DNA of 64,000 nt from Zhengitettix transpicula. Its lineage: Eukaryota > Arthropoda > Insecta > Orthoptera > Tetrigidae. The notes under the pieces were generated by a model, which did not search any database, had not been told where the DNA came from, and was given only the letters and a program-made list of their open reading frames with translations. Shown here one piece after another: positions 58,640 through 64,000 of the stretch (position 1 is the stretch's first letter; every line of letters starts with the position of its first letter). Both the position numbers and the translations under genes were made by a program. The stretch is taken from contig CM073590.1 of NCBI GenBank assembly GCA_037074705.1, positions 96,252,447 through 96,316,446 on the forward strand. The letters run 5' to 3'.

Positions 58640-59030
58640 AGTAGTCTCTTCTTCTATAGTGTGCTCGTTGGTAGTTTGGTCATTCAGGTTGAATTTAGTT
58701 TTATGCCATTTTTTAATATTACTCATCCATAATTGAGATGTAATTTTCTTGTGGAGGAAACTATTTTGGAGCATATTAAACATGTTAGTTTCATGGTAGC
58801 GTGAAAATTCGTATCAGTAATACATATAGCTTTACGTATTAGATTGTTTGCAATATTAATTATCATATGTCTAGGGTGGTTGGAGTAATTATTTAGAATG
58901 GTATTGAGGCTTCTTGTACCAGTTAGTCAGTATAAGCCCATCGTTATTACTAATGGTCATGTCCAGAAAATCAATTGTGTCATTAGACATTGTTTCCATC
59001 GTGAAATTAATTTCAAGTCATACCGATCTT
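58640..59030 (-). pseudogene. Penelope-like element: reverse transcriptase end
   Basis: On the minus strand: NDTIDFLDMTISNNDGLILT with WYKKPQYHSK, the post-catalytic 'FLD-x-T-I...YRKP' block of Penelope-like reverse transcriptases. Degraded sequence (IANNLIRKAICITDTNFH) follows. Several stops and shifts. Confidence 0.55.
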
Positions 59031-60212
59031 CAAGTTCCTACGATACAGGTAGACATCTGAAAGAAAGCCTTCAAGCACCACGCAGTGCTTGACAACAATC
59101 CTAACCCATTACTGGACTAACTCCTAGAACCAGTGACCAGAAAAAGACTGAAAAAGATGAGGCCAAGTGAGTTAATTTAAGTAATAGTTTTTTGTTGTTC
59201 TCTTTTCTATCACGTTTGAAATTCTACAGGCGATATAATTGGATATCTCCCTGATAATGTTATTACTACCAGTAATCAGCCGTCAGAACTTTTGCTCATA
59301 GAATTATAAATGATTGCTAAAAAAATAAATTTTAAAAAAATAATTTGAAATAAACTTAAGAAAATTCATCAGAGTCATGAAAGATTTAATCCTCATTTTC
59401 AAACTGAAATTCTTAGTGCTAAAGACATGAATCAATACATTAGGAGTTTTTAGAACTAAAAACTTTGCAGAATGTTGAGTGAGTGCTTTCTCAAACATTT
59501 GGTATCACTGCTTGTTTGGAATGATTCGTATTGAAAATTGAAGTCTTAAGTTTTTCGCCGTTTGAAAATCATGCCAATTCGTATCGAAACGTCAGGCACT
59601 TTCAAATTTGATTAGTTATTGTTTCTATATTTAAAGTTTATCTGTATGAAGGTCGTATTTAGTGTTATACAATTAAAGATAATAAAAGAAATTATTCTTA
59701 TTCCAATATTTCGCGAAAGTAGATTCACTTTAATCCCATCTAGTGCGATCGAACTTTTCCTACTATAATGCTTCTGTTTTAAAATATAATAATTATATAA
59801 ATTAGCAAAATGACAGACAAAATGAAGTGATGATATAAATAGACGTCAAGTGGACCGTGAGGTTCTGTCACTCACGGCTCTTGTGTTTTTAATCACCGGA
59901 CAAAGTGAACAATTTTTCATTTCTAAGGTAAGGAACAAGAATTATAGAAATGTTGCGTGATATTTACAGTGCAACAATGTATACGAGACTATGAAATAAT
60001 AACTTGACGAAATTTCACGATAAGCTATGATCAGTGGGTCGAAAGATCCTGTAAATGGATGTGGTTCTTTCAACAGAACAAATTGATGACCTTAAATTGT
60101 GGTTTTATAATTACATCCGGTTTATAAATATCTAAGATCTTAAGAAAAAAAAACATGTGGTACACGTATACCTGCCCCACACAGAATACATTGTACCGCG
60201 ATAGTTTTATAA

Positions 60213-60245
60213 TTGGTGTATATATATATATATATATATATATAT
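60213..60245. repeat. (TA)n microsatellite, left half
   Basis: TA repeat directly abutting the 5' end of LTR copy 3. It continues at 61458-61497 on the other side, so the LTR landed inside a TA tract. Confidence 0.9.
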
Positions 60246-61454
60246 TGTAATGCCTTGAAGGAAAGGCATTGTTTCAGATTAATGGTCTTGGCCGTCCGAG
60301 GAAGTTGTAATGTTGTGTACTTAGGATTGGTATTGAGGAGTCAGAGCAAGGCACATGCGGGTGGCCTGTCGCAAGATAAATCTGTTAAGGCAGGCATTGT
60401 TTCTGATTAATGGCCTGGTCAGTTCAAAGAACAATTTGTAATGTTGACTTAGGATTGAGAATCCAGTTTGGGCGGTCTGGAGAATTTAGAGCAGCACACG
60501 TGCGTGCGGGGGTGAGAAGACAAGTCCAAAGTAATTGAGGGTGCAAAGACAAATTAGACCTGCCTCGATTGCCGGCTTTGGGACAAGACAGAGTGGCTAG
60601 ATATTTGCTAATTAAGGAACTGCAACTGCAGAATGTAAATCTCGGGATAATGGAGGAAACTGTCATCGGGCAGTTGCGACGTAGTTTTGGAACAAAGGAA
60701 AAAAGGAAGGGACTGTGATATTTAAGCGAGAGCGGCTTTTGAAAAAGTTAGTGGAGTGTTGGAGTTAAAGTTGTGGAGGCGTACGGCGAGCACCGAGAAT
60801 GGAGAAATTTTGCAACCTGCGAGAGAAATAGCAAAAATATTCAACGATAAACATTTTTTGTATGCTGAAGTCTAATCTGTTGTAATATCAAAATTAGACC
60901 ACTGTCTTCGATGGTAGGAGACCAGGACACTGCATCCAGCGTCGAGTAGTTTTCACCACGAGCAAGTGATATGTCCTTCACGAACGGAGAACCAGCCTTC
61001 GTCAAACCAACAGTGTGTGTTAGAGTCAGTGTTTACAACGTCCAGTATATAAAGTGTGTGTGTACGAACGAGCCAAGTTTTCCTGAGTAATCGTAAGTTG
61101 AAATTTCATGGTATTCACATGTGTAAGCGGAATTAAAAGATACAGTCAGATTTCGTTCTTTTCTTTTGTGTTAATAAAATAAACTCTTTTAAATTTAGAA
61201 TCAACCTTATAGAGTAAGTTCGTCGATCATTAATTTCGTCTATGTATAGACGATTAAATATTTCTTTTTAACTTAAAGATAAATGTTGGGTTCTTTGATT
61301 AGTTAAATGTTCTGTCCGTTATCAAATCCAGTAGAGACCCATGAGAGATTGAGATCCTTTTTATAATTTTAAATTGTATACTTGTTAATTTTATAAATAA
61401 AATTTGTTTGTTTGTTAAAATATTTTTATTTATTTTGACACCCGAATGATTATT

Positions 61455-61457
<3 letters not shown>
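60246..61457 (+). mobile_element. Solo LTR, copy 3
   Basis: It begins TGTAATGCCTTGAAGGAAAG and ends ATTATTACA, 1,212 bp, with flanking ATAT (60242-60245 and 61458-61461). It carries the same polyadenylation block (ttaataaaataaactctttt near 61170) as copies 1 and 2. An internal stretch near 60365-60420 resembles the start of the LTR again (aggcattgtttctgattaat), a short internal duplication. Confidence 0.8.

Positions 61458-61497
<40 letters not shown>
61458..61497. repeat. (TA)n microsatellite, right half
   Basis: Continuation of the TA tract split by LTR copy 3. Confidence 0.9.
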
Positions 61498-61499
<2 letters not shown>

Positions 61500-61501
<2 letters not shown>

Positions 61502-62030
61502 TAAATCCGTTAAATATTAGCGAGGGTTGGGAGATTGTCAATTTGGAATTTGACCAGGCGCCACCGTGGAAGATAGATAATCCGTTGAGCCTGGACGTAG
61601 GCACGTTGGAGATGAAACCTCAGGCGTTACCTGGAATGTCGCACTGTGGGAAATGATGTCTCTAGAAATACCAAATTTAAATAAACTCGTGACTCCCTGG
61701 ACCAATCGTATTCCTTGGTTAAGGAAAGATCGACTTAAAATGGTGGAGAATATCAAAAACTTATATGAAGCGAAGGGGCTGTGAGGGGAGATTCCTCGAC
61801 GAGCCGTCGCCAGAGACGGACGTAAATTCTTAAACGTGCCTGATCCAGAGGACTCTGAGAGTACGAGAGTGACTGACATGATGCAACATGACGACGGCTA
61901 GAGATACAAGCATGGTAAAGAGATACAACGGTAACTGCCAAGTGTCTCAATCCTTGACGCGCCTTGGAGGGTTACCGTAGTTCATGGTTAAACTTGATAT
62001 TTAAGGGGTCTGATTGTTTGGCCGGCTAGC
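61500..62030. other. GC-richer remnant, unrecognised
   Basis: Plus-strand pieces such as LVTPWTNRIPWLRKDRLKMV and PRRAVARDGRKFLNVPDPED look as if once coding but are cut by stops. I do not recognise the family; a transposon remnant is most likely. Confidence 0.35.
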
Positions 62031-62559
62031 TGAACATGTATAATTTGTATATTTTTTTATATACAATATTATTTATATATTTTGTGATAACCTTTAAATA
62101 TTTAATTTAGTTTATCAATTTTACTTTAACAAGTCTTTTATTTATAGATGGTTTTGGATAAGTACATGATTATTCACGAATTTATCAATTTGAAATACTG
62201 AAATTAAACAAAATAATCGATATTTACTGTATGGCATCCACTAGCAGAGAGTTGTCGCCAAAGCGACCATCTCCCTTTGACCTATTCATGCAGACTCGTG
62301 TTGTACACACAATTTACAACATCACACACAAGACGGGTTTTGTTGTGTGAACACGGTATTTACTCCTCCATGTTTTCACCAGATTTGGAGGTAGCTGGTC
62401 GACTGTTCTATCTAATGAGAGCAACGAACAACACTTGCAGTTTTACCCAACGTCTGCGACCTCGGAGGGCTTAACTCTGAAAACTGAAGGAGGTTTTTGG
62501 GAACCTTAATTGAAAAGCAGAGAGAGAAATAAAACATTCTTTCAACGTTCTAACAATTG

Positions 62560-62790
62560 TTATATTTCACTCTCCTTGGCTTACAATCCATTTAGGGCCT
62601 TGGCCTACTGGGATGACTGACTGTCTCCTTACTTCACACATTCTGGATTTACGAGTGACACATGGTCAGTGTATCGATTGTCCTTCAGCCTTAATCTCAG
62701 ATTTCTGACTGTGACGAGCAAAAACTTTCATTTAGAAGCCGGGATTCGAGCCCGGGAACTCTGTGATGCAAGACCTCACACTTTATGTAT
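62560..62790 (-). repeat. Possible tRNA-derived SINE
   Basis: On the minus strand, cccgggctcgaatcccggct (about 62732-62751) matches a pol III B box (GGTTCGANNCC) with one change. An A box is not evident. The segment down to about 62560 may be its body. Confidence 0.3.
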
Positions 62791-62799
62791 ACTTTTACA

Positions 62800-64000
62800 A
62801 AATACAAATGTAAAGTCGTTTTCGCCTACAACGAATTGAGTTTAGTCACGCTCTGTTAACTTCTTATTAGATTACAGAAAACGTAACTTGTGTGATGTCA
62901 CCATCACATGTGCTTCGTTCAGAGTACAAAATTTCATCAAAAGGCTATAATAATCACAAAGTTGTTAAATCAATACAAGTGTTATCCTACTAATATTCCG
63001 CATGTCGATGCAAATATTATTTTCGTTTAGCTCGAAACGTTTGAAACAAATCGCACAAAGACCATCCCTACTGTAAGCAACATGTAGCTCTGATTTATTA
63101 CCAACTTTGGATCGATCCTGAAACGCATGAACCGCAATTACGAACTTCATCTTGATAAACTCGTGCACATTAAATGTTATTTTTATGCACAGGTTTATTT
63201 TTATTACCACCTAGCCGTTGTTTTTAGTAGTCGGAAGCGATTTTTACCTAAAGTAATACAAAAAAAACGCACCGTTCACGTTATAAGAGTAATTATCTCG
63301 TTGTTCTTATTATAACTATAATGCTTTGAAAATTGGACCATATCTTTTTAAAAATAAAACAGAACATAATATGAAAAATTTTCGTAATATTAATGGCCTT
63401 TATCGTGTAAATATTTACTGTGAAATGAATCAGAATAAAATATTTAATTAATAAATTTTAAAGTCTTCATAGAGAAACATAACGTTTCGCCCTTACATTA
63501 GGCCTACTTCAAGTAATAATTAAGAAACATATCTGGCCTGCATGTCAACGAATACTCTACCAAATTCAAATATATTGCTTTTAATGCACAAGGCTGTAAT
63601 TAATTATTGATTGGGGGTTTTATTATAAATTATTAATATATTATTATGTTCTTGATTATTACGTCAAATAATTTTATTTTCAATAGAAAAAATAAAAATA
63701 GAAAATAATACAAAGTACGTTCAAACAATTTATAGCATGGATACTTTCTGTGCAGGTGAAGTTTCGTTGGTTGATTATTTTGGCAAAATTTTATTTAGTG
63801 GTTTATGAAGAAAATCTTGTAACATAAAGTGTATATAATTTTGCCTTATCTGTGATTGTCCAGAATGTAGTCGTTCTCTTCTTCAATCACTCTACTCTCA
63901 CTTTAAAAAATCACTGTACATTCATTTGCTTTATATTTTAACTTCACATCTTTTTACTATTGCACTATTACTTTTCTCCTTTCGCCGTAGTAATTACGTT
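62800..64000. other. No gene recognised
   Basis: AT-rich sequence. A minus-strand CGAAACGTTATG core near 63482-63494 is discussed under findings. Confidence 0.6.

Noticed and set aside
59800..59980. Possible fourth copy of the foldback MITE
   Set aside because: Only short matches (gaacaagaat, gtgatgatataaat) remain; too diverged to annotate with confidence.
60213..60410. Frame starting with Tyr-Ile repeats
   Set aside because: Translation of the TA microsatellite running into LTR copy 3.
1..64000. CRISPR arrays, bacterial operons, riboswitches, rRNA genes
   Set aside because: None seen; the sequence is eukaryotic with spliced genes and insect-type repeats.

Overview
The window is animal nuclear DNA: a gene split by many GT-AG introns, AT-rich introns of up to 16 kb, and dense remains of insect-type transposons (mariner, Jockey, BEL/Pao, Penelope-like, ATAT-targeting LTRs, foldback MITEs). 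It is best read as an insect with a large genome, probably hemimetabolous (cockroach, termite, stick-insect or cricket grade). The order is an inference. No prokaryotic feature was seen.

From about 36 to 41552 the plus strand carries the 3' part of one gene, a Trio/Kalirin-type Rho guanine-nucleotide exchange factor. I place 17 coding exons with mutually consistent reading phases. Numbered from the codon at 36 they give 1,403 residues: a linker with a basic [13 protein letters not shown] stretch, an acidic/proline linker, the second DH domain, the second PH domain, a serine-rich linker, an SH3 domain, an Ig domain, an FN3 domain and a complete, apparently active protein kinase ending at TAA 41550-41552. 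Spectrin repeats and the first DH-PH must lie upstream of base 1. As far as I know Drosophila Trio lacks the kinase tail, so this insect keeps the longer, Kalirin-like architecture.

Two GC-rich islands inside introns look like alternative first exons. One (ATG 16271, MGNVCCP, a possible lipid-anchor start) has a donor whose phase matches exon 3. The other (ATG 22795, a basic 17-residue start behind a TATA box and a CAGTC initiator 30 bp apart) has a donor whose phase matches exon 4. Both would make short isoforms with only GEF2-SH3-Ig-FN3-kinase and with different N-termini. This is the most interesting prediction of the window.

The introns hold a TTAA-flanked TIR element with a nested foldback MITE (4.8-5.9 kb), a degenerate tandem array (8.8-9.6 kb), two decayed Tc1/mariner transposases (11.6-12.3 and 19.4-20.2 kb), a LINE remnant (25.6-26.5 kb), a second and clearer copy of the MITE (27.5-27.7 kb) and an isolated hairpin (35.9 kb).

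From 41.55 kb to the end I see no convincing host gene. The region holds the trio 3'UTR and then repeats: three solo LTRs of one family, all with ATAT target duplications; a tandem array of LTR-end/primer-binding-site-like modules; a BEL/Pao gag region broken by a 5'-truncated Jockey element; a Penelope-like remnant; and several microsatellites and minisatellites.
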